Positions 33,552 through 41,748 of a stretch of 64,000 nt of DNA are shown piece after piece. The notes below the pieces were generated by a model. The model did no database searches. It saw only the letters and a program-made list of their open reading frames with translations, and was not told where the DNA came from. The stretch covers positions 1-64,000 of the forward strand of contig NZ_BAAAPC010000002.1 in the NCBI RefSeq assembly GCF_039530945.1. Reading direction: 5' to 3'. The stretch comes from Nocardiopsis_C rhodophaea. Its GTDB lineage: Bacteria; Actinomycetota; Actinomycetes; Streptosporangiales; Streptosporangiaceae. The position numbers and the translations under genes were made by a program. Each line of letters begins with the position of its first letter. Position 1 is the first letter of the stretch.

Positions 33552-34247
33552 GTGACCCCTCCTACGCCACGCCCCCGGGAGAGGGGAATCCCGGAGGCGA
33601 CAGTCGCGCGACTGCCGGTGTATCTGCGCGCCCTGCAGGCGCTGAACGCCAGCGGGACGCCGACGATCTCCTCCGAGGGCCTCGCGACCGCGGCGGGGGT
33701 GAACTCGGCGAAGCTCCGAAAGGACCTCTCGTATCTAGGGTCGTATGGGACGCGCGGGGTGGGCTATGACGTCGAATATCTCATCTACCAGATTTCGCGT
33801 GAGCTTGGTCTCACAAAAGACTGGACGGTGGCGATCGTCGGAATAGGCAACCTCGGGCGTGCGCTGGCTAATTACGGAGGGTTCGGTACCCGCGGGTTCC
33901 GGATCGCGGCGCTGCTCGACGCCGACACCGCGGTCGTCGGCCGGGAAGTCGCGGGTCTCTCGGTGCGTCACATCGACACCCTGGAAGAGGCCGTCAAGAT
34001 GGAAAAGGTGTCCATCGGAGTCATCGCGACTCCGGCGGCGGCCGCGCAGGGGGTGTGCGACCGCTTCGTCGAGGCCGGTGTCACCAGTGTGCTCAATTTC
34101 GCACCGGTGGTGCTCAATGTGCCTCCGGGCGTCGATGTGCGTAAGGTCGACCTGTCCATCGAACTGCAGATCCTCGCCTTCCACGAGCAGCGGAAGAACG
34201 GCGGCCACGGGCGACCGGGGTGGATCGAAGCCGCGGAAGGTCTGTGA
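33552..34247 (+). CDS. rex: Redox-sensing transcriptional repressor Rex
   Basis: Rex senses the NADH/NAD+ ratio; NADH releases it from DNA. The 231-residue product has an N-terminal winged helix (TVARLPVYLRALQAL, then SSEGLATAAGVNSAKLRKDLSYLGSYG), then a Rossmann domain with GIGNLGRAL and the FGTRGFRIAALLDAD strand. A domain-swapped C-terminal helix completes the fold. GTG 33552 is chosen by homology, with GGAG upstream near 33539. It heads the hem cluster, so heme synthesis is tied to respiratory state. Confidence 0.96.
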   Translation: MTPPTPRPRERGIPEATVARLPVYLRALQALNASGTPTISSEGLATAAGVNSAKLRKDLSYLGSYGTRGVGYDVEYLIYQISRELGLTKDWTVAIVGIGNLGRALANYGGFGTRGFRIAALLDADTAVVGREVAGLSVRHIDTLEEAVKMEKVSIGVIATPAAAAQGVCDRFVEAGVTSVLNFAPVVLNVPPGVDVRKVDLSIELQILAFHEQRKNGGHGRPGWIEAAEGL

Positions 34248-34315
34248 GGACGGGCGCGGCAGCGGAATTGGACTGAGGTACGGAGCGTGGCGGTAATCCC
34301 CGCATTGGAGTGCAG

Positions 34316-35818
34316 ATGAGTGTCCTCGCCGTTGGGCTGAGTCACCGGGGCTCACCGGTGGCCCTGCTGGAGCGCGCTGCTCTGGACGGCCAGACCCGGC
34401 TCAAGGTCATGGCCGAGATGGCGAACGCCGCGGCCGTCAACGAGGTGCTGATGGTCTCCACGTGCAACCGCACGGAGATCTACGCGGACGTCGAGAAGTT
34501 CCACCCCGGCGTCGCCGCCATCACCGAACTCTTCTCCTGGCACACCGGTATCTCGCTGGCCGACCTCACCCAGCACTGCTACGTGCACTACGAGGAGCGC
34601 GCCGTCCAGCACCTGTTCTCCGTGACCTGCGGGCTCGACTCCATGGTCGTCGGCGAGGGGCAGATCCTCGGCCAGGTCCGCAACGCGATCAAGGACGCCC
34701 AGCACACCGGCACCATCGGGCGGGTGCTCAACGACCTCGGCCAGCGGGCGCTGCGCGTCGGCAAGCGCGCCCACACCGAGACCCACCTCGACCACGCCGG
34801 CGCCGACATGGTCGGCCTCGGCCTCGTGGTCGCCGGGCGCCACTTCGGCCCCTTCGGCTCCGCCCGGATCGACGCGATCGGCTCCTGCGGGGCCGAGAGC
34901 GCCGACGCCCCCGCCCGCTGCCCGATGGGCGGCAACGAGGCGCTGGCCGAGCCGACCGCCGACGTCGCGGCCGCCGTCCCGCAGCCCCAGGTCCTCACCG
35001 GGGCGCGGGTTCTGGTGCTGGGCGCCGGATCGATGAGCGCGCTGTCCGCCAACACCGTGGCCCGCCAGGGCGCCAGCACGGTCATCGTCGCCAACCGCAC
35101 CCACGAGCGCGCCGCCCGGCTGGCCGAGTGCCTAACCGAGGCCTACGAGCCCATCCAGAGCCACGCCGTCCCATTCGAGGACGCCGCTGGCCTCCTCCAC
35201 GAGGTCGACCTGGTGATCTCCTGCACCGGCGCCCAGGGCCTGGTGCTGACGCGGGCGGAGGTCGAATCCGCCCTGGAGCGGAAGTCCTGCGGGCGCCCGC
35301 TCGTCTTCCTCGACCTCGCCCTTCCACGCGACATCGACCTTTGCGTGCGCGACATCCCCGGCGTGCACCTAGTCGACATCGAGGACCTCCGCCAGGCCGC
35401 CGCCGAAGGCGCTGACGCTGCCTCCGGGCGTTCCGGCGCGATCTCCGTGGTCCGTGACATCGTCGAGGAGGAGGTCGCCGAATACCAGGCCGTGCGCCGC
35501 GCTGAGCAGGTCGCTCCGACCGTTGTCGCGCTGCGCAGCAAGGCCCGCGAGGTCGTCGACACCGAGCTCTCCCGACTGGAGGGCCGATTGCCCGACCTGG
35601 ACGACAAGACCCGCGGCGAGGTCGGCCACGCCCTGCGCCGCGTCGTGGACAAGCTTTTGCACCAGCCCACGGTCCGGGTCAAGGAACTCGCGGCGGGACC
35701 CGACGGCGACTCCTACGAGGCGGCCCTGCGCGAGCTGTTCGACCTTGAGCCGACGGCACCCGGCGCGGTGAGTGCCGAGCACGGTTCCGCACAGAGCACC
35801 GCAGGGGAGACGAAGTAG
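34316..35818 (+). CDS. hemA: Glutamyl-tRNA reductase
   Basis: HemA reduces glutamyl-tRNA to glutamate-1-semialdehyde, the first committed step of C5-pathway heme synthesis. The 500-residue protein has the catalytic Cys50 (VSTCNRTEIYA), the GLDSMVVGEGQILGQV block and the NADPH site VLGAGSMSALSANTV. A Cys-containing insertion (about 185-220), common in actinomycetes, precedes the NADPH domain. ATG 34316 has TTGGAG at 5-bp spacing and is better than GTG 34310. It is followed by hemC after 2 bp. Confidence 0.96.
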   Translation: MSVLAVGLSHRGSPVALLERAALDGQTRLKVMAEMANAAAVNEVLMVSTCNRTEIYADVEKFHPGVAAITELFSWHTGISLADLTQHCYVHYEERAVQHLFSVTCGLDSMVVGEGQILGQVRNAIKDAQHTGTIGRVLNDLGQRALRVGKRAHTETHLDHAGADMVGLGLVVAGRHFGPFGSARIDAIGSCGAESADAPARCPMGGNEALAEPTADVAAAVPQPQVLTGARVLVLGAGSMSALSANTVARQGASTVIVANRTHERAARLAECLTEAYEPIQSHAVPFEDAAGLLHEVDLVISCTGAQGLVLTRAEVESALERKSCGRPLVFLDLALPRDIDLCVRDIPGVHLVDIEDLRQAAAEGADAASGRSGAISVVRDIVEEEVAEYQAVRRAEQVAPTVVALRSKAREVVDTELSRLEGRLPDLDDKTRGEVGHALRRVVDKLLHQPTVRVKELAAGPDGDSYEAALRELFDLEPTAPGAVSAEHGSAQSTAGETK

Positions 35819-35820
35819 TC

Positions 35821-36825
35821 ATGACCTCCGTGCCCGCCCGGCTCGGCACCCGTCGCAGCACGATGGCCACCACGCAGTCGCAGCAGGTGGCCGACGTCAT
35901 CACCGAGCGCACCGGCATCCCGGTCGAACTGGTCCTGATCACCAGCTACGGCGACGTCACCAAGGCCCATCTGACCCAGCTCGGCGGTACCGGTGTCTTC
36001 GTCAACGCGCTGCGCGACGAGCTGCTCTCGGGGAACATCGACTTCGCGGTGCACTCCCTGAAGGACCTGCCCACCACACCGGCGGACGGGCTGACCCTCA
36101 TCGCCATCACCGAGCGGGACGACCCGCGCGACGCCTTGTGCGCCCGCGACGGCCTGAAGTTCGCCGACCTGCCGCGCGGCGCCGTCATCGGCACCGGCTC
36201 GCCGCGGCGTGTCGCCCAGCTCGCGGCGCTCCGGCCCGACCTGAACTTCGTCCCGATCCGCGGCAACGCCGAGACCCGCCTGGGCAAGGTCAGCTCCGGT
36301 GAGCTCGACGCCGTCGTGCTGGCCTACGCCGGGCTCGCCCGCATCGGCCGCGTCGACGACGTTACCGACGTCTTCGAGCCCTCCCAGATGCTGCCCGCTC
36401 CCGGCCAGGGTGCTCTCGCCGTGGAGTGCGACATCTCCCGTGCCAGCCGCGACCTGGACTACCTCGCCGCCGTCGACCACACCCCGACCCGGATGGCGGT
36501 GGCCGCTGAGCGCACGGTTCTGGCCGAGCTGGAGGCGGGCTGCGCCGCCCCCGTCGGAGCGTTCGCCGAGTACCACGACGGCCTGCTGCGGCTGCGCGCC
36601 GCGGCCGTGGCCACCGACGGCCGGCAGTCGGTGCACCGCGAGCGCGCCGTCGCGCTGGACGGCCCCGACATCACGGTCGCGGCGGCCGAACGTCTCGGCC
36701 GCAAGCTCGCCCGCGAGATGATCGCGGAGGGGGCCGACCGCATCGTGGCCGCCGCCACTGAGGAGTCCTCAGGCACCGAGGACGAGCCAGAGCACGGGGG
36801 GCAAGAGCAGGGGGAGCAAGGGTAG
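35821..36825 (+). CDS. hemC: Hydroxymethylbilane synthase (porphobilinogen deaminase)
   Basis: HemC polymerises four porphobilinogens. The 334-residue protein has LGTRRSTMATTQSQQVA at the N-terminus, the catalytic Asp region VHSLKDLPT, the Arg loop IGTGSPRR, and the dipyrromethane cofactor Cys in ELEAGCAAPVGAF. The usual RGNVDTR segment reads RGNAETR here. The last 25 residues are a Glu/Gly/Gln-rich tail not needed for the fold. It starts 2 bp after hemA. Confidence 0.95.
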   Translation: MTSVPARLGTRRSTMATTQSQQVADVITERTGIPVELVLITSYGDVTKAHLTQLGGTGVFVNALRDELLSGNIDFAVHSLKDLPTTPADGLTLIAITERDDPRDALCARDGLKFADLPRGAVIGTGSPRRVAQLAALRPDLNFVPIRGNAETRLGKVSSGELDAVVLAYAGLARIGRVDDVTDVFEPSQMLPAPGQGALAVECDISRASRDLDYLAAVDHTPTRMAVAAERTVLAELEAGCAAPVGAFAEYHDGLLRLRAAAVATDGRQSVHRERAVALDGPDITVAAAERLGRKLAREMIAEGADRIVAAATEESSGTEDEPEHGGQEQGEQG

Positions 36826-37063
36826 GCCGCCGCCCTGGCTGGGCGCCCCGGCCAGCGCGCCATCGGGACGTCGGACCCCGGGATGCCGGGGGAATCGCGG
36901 TGGCGCCGGGAGGCCGAGCAGCGGGGGAAGCGCGGTGGCGGAGAAAACCAAGGAGCGAGCGCACATTGACTACGCCCCACAGACAACCGCGGGAACGCCT
37001 GCTCTCGCGGACAGGGGTCCGATTCCTCCTCGGGCGTGATGTCCGGGGCATCCTCGGAGGTTC

Positions 37064-38719
37064 ATGGTGAATCAGCACACTGAGCCGAGCGCTGGCCATG
37101 TCGCGATCGTCGGGGCCGGGCCGGGCGGCGCGGAGCTGCTGACGCTGCGGGGTGCCGCGCTGCTCGCGGAGGCCGACGTCGTCATCACCGTCCGCGAGCC
37201 CGGACCCGAGCTGGCCAAGTACCGGGCCGCCCTGCTCACGCACTGCCGCGACGACGTCACGGTGCTGGAGCCGGCCGAATGCGGCGGCGAGATCAACGCC
37301 CTGGCCGTCAACCACGCCCGCGAGGGCAGCCGCGTGGTCCGCCTGTACAGCGGCGACCCCCTGGTGGGCTGCCGGGGCGCCGAGCTGGCCGCCGCTTGCC
37401 AGCGGGCCGGCGTCGAGTGCGAGCACGTGCCGGGGCTGTCCTCCATCACCGCGGTCCCGACCTACGCGGGCGTCCCGCTGATGCCCGAGGGCGTCAGCGA
37501 CCTGCACGTCGTCAACGCCCGCAGCGCGGGGTTCGACCTGGAGCGGCTGCCCGAGGACGACGGCGGAACACTCGTCGTGCTGGGGCCGGAGATCCCCGAC
37601 GACGACCCGGGCCACGCCGGTCCGGGCTACGACCGGCTGTGCAAGGCGCTGATCGCGGGCGGGCGGCCCGCCGACACCCCGGTCGCCGTCACCCGCATGG
37701 GGAGCACCACCGAGCAGAGCACGGTCGTCTCCACGCTCGGTCGGCTCACCGCCGACATCAAGGCCGCCGACGCCAAGGGCAACAACGTCACCTCGCCCGC
37801 GATGCTCGTCGTCGGCCCCGGCGTCGCCCAGCAGAAGGAGCTGTCCTGGTTTGAGACGCGTCCGCTGTTCGGTTGGCGGGTGCTGGTTCCGCGCACCAGG
37901 GAGCAGGCGTCCGGGCTCGCCGGCCAGCTGCGCGGTTACGGCGCCGTGCCCGAGTCGGTGCCCACGATCTCCGTCGAGCCGCCGCGCACCCCGCAGCAGA
38001 TGGAGCGGGCCGTGCGCGGCCTGGTGACCGGCCGCTACCAGTGGGTCGCGTTCACCTCGGTCAACGCGGTCAAGGCCATCAGGGAGAAGTTCGAGTCCTA
38101 CGGCCTGGACGCCCGCGCGTTCGCCGGGGTCAAGGTCGCGGCCGTCGGTGAGCAGACCGCCGCCGCGCTGCGCGAGTTCGGCATCCAGCCCGACCTCACC
38201 CCGCCCCCGCACCAGCAGTCCGGCGCCGGACTCGTCGAGGTGTGGCCGCCCTATGACGCCGAGCTCGACCCCATCGAGCGGGTGCTGCTGCCGCGCGCCG
38301 ACATCGCGACGGAGACGCTGTCCGCCGGCCTGGACGACCTGGGGTGGGAGGTCGACGATGTCACGGCCTACCGGACCGTCCGCGCCGCGCCGCCGCCCGC
38401 ACCGGTCCGTGAGGCCATCAAGGGCGGCGGGTTCGACGCGGTGCTCTTCACGTCCTCCTCCACCGTCCGCAACCTGGTGGGCATCGCCGGAAAGCCGCAT
38501 AACACCACCGTCATCGCGGTGATCGGGCCGGAGACCGCCAAGACCGCTGAGGAGTTCGGGCTGCGCGTCGACGTCGTCGCCCCGAAAACCTCGGTTTCCG
38601 CCCTCGCCGCCGCTCTGGCGGAGTACGGTGCGGCACAACGGGCCGAGGCGCTGGCCGCGGGGAAGCCGGTCCTCAAGCCCAGTCAGAAGCGGCGCGGCCG
38701 ACGGCGCAAGGCGCTGTAG
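37064..38719 (+). CDS. hemD: Uroporphyrinogen-III C-methyltransferase / uroporphyrinogen-III synthase fusion
   Basis: This 551-residue fusion has a SUMT/CobA-like domain (about 10-255: VAIVGAGPGGAELLTLRG, LYSGDPLV, VPGLSSITAVPTYAGVP) followed by a HemD domain (about 275-525: GWRVLVPRTREQASGLAGQL, FTSVNAVKAIRE, FTSSSTVRNLVG). The first makes precorrin-2, the second uroporphyrinogen III, so siroheme and heme branches share a protein. In the SUMT half the usual GDP motif is SGDPL, intact. It ends in a very basic tail (SQKRRGRRRKAL). A TCGGAGG ribosome site precedes ATG 37064. A 238-bp gap separates it from hemC. Confidence 0.95.
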   Translation: MVNQHTEPSAGHVAIVGAGPGGAELLTLRGAALLAEADVVITVREPGPELAKYRAALLTHCRDDVTVLEPAECGGEINALAVNHAREGSRVVRLYSGDPLVGCRGAELAAACQRAGVECEHVPGLSSITAVPTYAGVPLMPEGVSDLHVVNARSAGFDLERLPEDDGGTLVVLGPEIPDDDPGHAGPGYDRLCKALIAGGRPADTPVAVTRMGSTTEQSTVVSTLGRLTADIKAADAKGNNVTSPAMLVVGPGVAQQKELSWFETRPLFGWRVLVPRTREQASGLAGQLRGYGAVPESVPTISVEPPRTPQQMERAVRGLVTGRYQWVAFTSVNAVKAIREKFESYGLDARAFAGVKVAAVGEQTAAALREFGIQPDLTPPPHQQSGAGLVEVWPPYDAELDPIERVLLPRADIATETLSAGLDDLGWEVDDVTAYRTVRAAPPPAPVREAIKGGGFDAVLFTSSSTVRNLVGIAGKPHNTTVIAVIGPETAKTAEEFGLRVDVVAPKTSVSALAAALAEYGAAQRAEALAAGKPVLKPSQKRRGRRRKAL

Positions 38720-38789
38720 GTCCTCCGAGATCCCGGCCCGCCCGGTCCACGACCAATCCGCACCCTGCCCCACAAGGGAGTGTCGCCAC

Positions 38790-39773
38790 ATGTCCGCTCG
38801 TTACCCGGCCGCCCGCCCGCGTCGGCTGCGCCGCACACCCGCGCTGCGCCGCCTGGTGGCGGAAACGCGGTTGCGACCGGAAGAGCTGATTCTGCCGATG
38901 TTCGTCAAGGAGGGCATTGACGCGCCGAACCCGGTCGAGTCGATGCCGGGCGTGGTCCAGCACACGCGCGACAGTCTGCGCAAGGCGGCGCAGGAGGCCG
39001 CCGAGGCCGGCGTGGGCGGGCTGATGCTGTTCGGCATCCCGGAGTTCAAGGATGACCGCGGCGCGGCCGCCGACGACCCGGGCGGCATCGTGCAGCGCGC
39101 GCTGCGCGACCTCTCCGCCGACCTGGGCGACGACATGGTGATCATGGCCGACCTGTGCCTGTGCGAGTACACCGCGCACGGGCACTGCGGCGTGCTCACC
39201 CCCACGCACCAGGTCGACAATGACGCCACCCTGGAGCGCTACGCCTCCATCGCCATCGCGCAGGCGGCGGCCGGTGCGCAGGTGGTGGGGCCGAGCGGGA
39301 TGCAGGACGGACAGGTCGGCGCGATCCGTGCGGCGCTGGACAAGGCGGGGTATACCGACGTCGTGATCCTGGCCTACGCGGCGAAGTACGCCTCGGCGTT
39401 CTACGGCCCGTTCCGCGACGCCGCCGAGGGCGCGCCGCAGTTCGGCGACCGCGCCGGGTACCAGCAGGACCCGGCCAACGCCCGTGAGGCGCTGCGCGAG
39501 GTCGAGCTCGACCTTGACGAGGGCGCCGACATGGTCATGGTCAAACCGGGGCTGGCCTATCTCGACATCATCGCCAAGATCGCGGAGCGGGTCGACGTAC
39601 CGGTCTCCGCCTACCAGGTCAGCGGCGAATACGCGATGGTCGAGGCCGCGGCGCGCAACGGATGGATCGACCGCGAGCGCGCGATCATGGAGGCCCTGCT
39701 CAGCTTCCGCAGGGCCGGAGCCGCGCAGATCCTCACCTATTGGGCCACGGAGGCAGCACGCCTCCTGCGCTGA
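38790..39773 (+). CDS. hemB: Delta-aminolevulinic acid dehydratase (porphobilinogen synthase)
   Basis: HemB condenses two 5-aminolevulinates. The 327-residue product shows the Cys-rich metal site DLCLCEYTAHGHCG, the first Schiff-base Lys in AYAAKYASAFYGPFRDA, and the catalytic Lys in MVMVKPGLAYLD. Three Cys favour the zinc-type enzyme, although the Asp/Mg variants should be considered. ATG 38790 follows AAGGGAG. It completes the run rex-hemA-hemC-hemD-hemB. Confidence 0.96.
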   Translation: MSARYPAARPRRLRRTPALRRLVAETRLRPEELILPMFVKEGIDAPNPVESMPGVVQHTRDSLRKAAQEAAEAGVGGLMLFGIPEFKDDRGAAADDPGGIVQRALRDLSADLGDDMVIMADLCLCEYTAHGHCGVLTPTHQVDNDATLERYASIAIAQAAAGAQVVGPSGMQDGQVGAIRAALDKAGYTDVVILAYAAKYASAFYGPFRDAAEGAPQFGDRAGYQQDPANAREALREVELDLDEGADMVMVKPGLAYLDIIAKIAERVDVPVSAYQVSGEYAMVEAAARNGWIDRERAIMEALLSFRRAGAAQILTYWATEAARLLR

Positions 39774-39862
39774 CGGGAAACAGACGCTTCCCGGTCGCCC
39801 AGGTCGAGGTCGGGAATAGCGAGAACTGACCGACACGACCGGGATGAACAGGGAGGGAACCC

Positions 39863-40519
39863 ATGGCCGATGTGATCCAGCGGCGGAAACGCCGTCCCGC
39901 GCTGGGCGACATGTTGGGCGCGGCCTTGAAGTACGCGTCCCTGGGCTGGCCGGTCTGCCGGGGTGCCGCGCCCTCCGCGATGGGCGGGCGCGCCTGCGGT
40001 TGCGACCGCATCGGCTGTCCCGACCCGGGCGCCCACCCCATGTCGGCGGCGTGGGGCATGGAGGCCACCGTCAACCCGGACACCATCCGCCGATGGTGGA
40101 CGACCACCCCCGCGGCCAACGTCATCCTGCCCACCGGCCGCGTCTTCGACGTCCTCGACGTCCCCGCTGGCGCCGGTGTCATGGCCCTGACCCGGATGGA
40201 CCGCGCGGGAATCCCGGCCGGCCCGGTGGCGGCCGTGGACGGCCGCCACCTGTTCTTCGTCGCCACGCGCTCGCCGGTGGACGAGGACGAATGGTGGTCC
40301 TGCCACCTCGACTGCGTTCCCGAGACCAGCTCCGACACCCCCGGCCTGCGCTGGCACTGCCGCGACAGCTACGTCCTCGCCGCGCCCTCGCAACTTCCCT
40401 CGGGCGCCGCCGCGACCTGGATCCGCGGCCCCCGTGAGGGAGCGGCCCCCACCGGACTGCCCGACCCCATCGCGGTCCTCGACACCATCTCCGACGCCTG
40501 CGAGGAGTTCACCTCCTGA
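39863..40519 (+). CDS. Bifunctional DNA primase/polymerase (prim-pol N-terminal domain) protein
   Basis: This 218-residue protein resembles the N-terminal prim-pol domain of archaeo-eukaryotic primases. It has the opening LKYASLGWPVCRG, a Cys-rich insertion (ACGCDRIGCPDPGAHP), the strand VFDVLDVPAGAG with acidic residues, and AVDGRHLFF with the His of the second motif. No helicase or other partner domain is attached. The metal-binding Asp pair is imperfect (FDVLDVP in place of DxD), so it may not be an active polymerase. The gene follows hemB by 89 bp and keeps that place in Streptomyces, but its role there is unknown. Confidence 0.75.
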   Translation: MADVIQRRKRRPALGDMLGAALKYASLGWPVCRGAAPSAMGGRACGCDRIGCPDPGAHPMSAAWGMEATVNPDTIRRWWTTTPAANVILPTGRVFDVLDVPAGAGVMALTRMDRAGIPAGPVAAVDGRHLFFVATRSPVDEDEWWSCHLDCVPETSSDTPGLRWHCRDSYVLAAPSQLPSGAAATWIRGPREGAAPTGLPDPIAVLDTISDACEEFTS

Positions 40520-40596
40520 GCCCCGCGCGGTGATCCGGTGATCACCGCCGGGTGGAACCCGGGTCCGCTGGGCGGCCTTGTCCGCTGTGGACCCAT

Positions 40597-40970
40597 CCGG
40601 TGTTCTGCGGTGAAAAGCGGCACCGAGGGCGGGTGGGGGTGGGGCGGCCGGGCTTGTCGCGGGCCCGCTCTGGCGATGATCATGGGGAATCTCCCGGCAA
40701 ACCGGACAGAACTGGGACCGTCCCCATGATCATCGCGGGAAAGTTGTGGAAAACCGGGCAGGCGGCCCCCAATCCGCGTTTCGGGCCGCCCGCATGGCCT
40801 GCCCGGGAGCTGATCCGGGGGCGCTCCACCCCTGGCCTCTTCGCGGCCGCCGTCGCCGCTCCACCGGGAAGAGGACCGGCGGTGCGACCCCCGCCAGACC
40901 GAACCCGCCAGGGGACCGGCGTCCTCAGCCCCCACCGGCCTCGCTGCCGCTTTTCACCCAAGAACACCGG
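40597..40970. repeat. Composite intergenic repeat bounded by 32-bp inverted repeats
   Basis: The arm at 40597-40628 (CCGGTGTTCTGCGGTGAAAA...) is matched in reverse complement at 40939-40970 with about 27 of 32 positions identical. Weaker similarity extends about 30 bp further inward on both sides. Confidence 0.75.
40674..40735. repeat. 62-bp palindrome-ended element, copy 1
   Basis: Terminal inverted repeats CGATGATCATGGGGA (40674-40688) and TCCCCATGATCATCG (40721-40735). The interior contains CTCCCGGCAAA and a GGAC.GAAC core. 53 of 62 positions match copy 2 at 52654-52715. Confidence 0.9.
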
Positions 40971-41046
40971 ATTAGCCGAACGCCGACACGGCCGCCCAGC
41001 AGACCTTGGCGGGCAGGGCCGGGATCGCCTCGGGACAAGAAGAGAG

Positions 41047-41538
41047 CTAGGGCAGGTCCAGCTTCTCGTCGCTGACGACGATGCCGTCCTCGTCGCTGTA
41101 GAGCCAGCTTTCCGGGGTGAAGACGACGTTCCCGAAGGACACGGCCCCGTCCAGGTGGCCGGCGCCGGTCTTGGCGGACTTGCGCGGGGTGCTCCCCAGG
41201 GCCTTGATGCCGAGGTCGAGCTTGGCCAGGGCCGCGACGTCGCGCACCGCGCCGTTGATGACGACGCCGGCCCAGCCGTTGTCGAAGGCCGCCTGGGCGA
41301 TCAGGTCGCCCATCAGGGCCGTGCGCAGGGAGCCGCCGCCGTCCACGACCAGCACCCAGCCTTCGCCCGGCTGGTTGAGCTGCTCTTTGACCATGGCGTT
41401 GTCCTCGTGGCACTTGATCGTGGCGATCGGGCCGTGGAACGCGGTGCGTCCGCCGAACTGGCGGAACTGGGTCTCGCAGGTGACGATCGATTCCCCGTGG
41501 GCGTCGATCAGGTCGGCGGTGGCGAACACCTCAGACAT
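41047..41538 (-). CDS. RraA family protein (4-hydroxy-4-methyl-2-oxoglutarate aldolase / RNase E regulator fold)
   Basis: This 163-residue protein has the RraA fold signature VLVVDGGGSLRTALMGD and, 20 residues on, GVVINGAVRDVA with the conserved Arg-Asp. Those residues bind metal and 2-oxo acids in the aldolase members; other members bind RNase E. The product is the usual length. ATG 41538 starts it, divergent from hemL by 210 bp. Without a known RNase E binding context, the aldolase or oxaloacetate decarboxylase role is an alternative. Confidence 0.85.
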   Translation of the reverse strand: MSEVFATADLIDAHGESIVTCETQFRQFGGRTAFHGPIATIKCHEDNAMVKEQLNQPGEGWVLVVDGGGSLRTALMGDLIAQAAFDNGWAGVVINGAVRDVAALAKLDLGIKALGSTPRKSAKTGAGHLDGAVSFGNVVFTPESWLYSDEDGIVVSDEKLDLP

Positions 41539-41748
41539 ACAGTCCCCCTGGGTTGGGTGCGGTGGTGGGTCTGGCAGTGCTGGATAGGGAAGTACTGGCT
41601 AGTGCGGGGCCGACAGGCCGGTGACGGATGTGCCGGTGGTGCGGGTGTGTCCGCGGAAGGTGTGTCCTCGAACCTAACAACTCGGGTCGCGGCACGTGCG
41701 GCGGGTCTCGGGAATTCACCCGCCCGGCCAGGTGCCACACTGGGAGGC

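Larger units (their letters stand above)
40520..41046. other. Repeat-rich intergenic region
   Basis: This 527-bp stretch holds a 62-bp palindromic element (40674-40735) inside a pair of 32-bp inverted repeats (40597-40628 and 40939-40970). A related copy of the element and its right flank occurs at 52654-52840. No protein-coding gene is supported. Confidence 0.75.

Noticed and set aside
40552..41748. 399-codon upstream extension of the hemL frame
   Set aside because: It runs through the inverted repeats and the antisense of the RraA-like gene, has no homology to HemL, and the GTG at 41749 has a good ribosome site.
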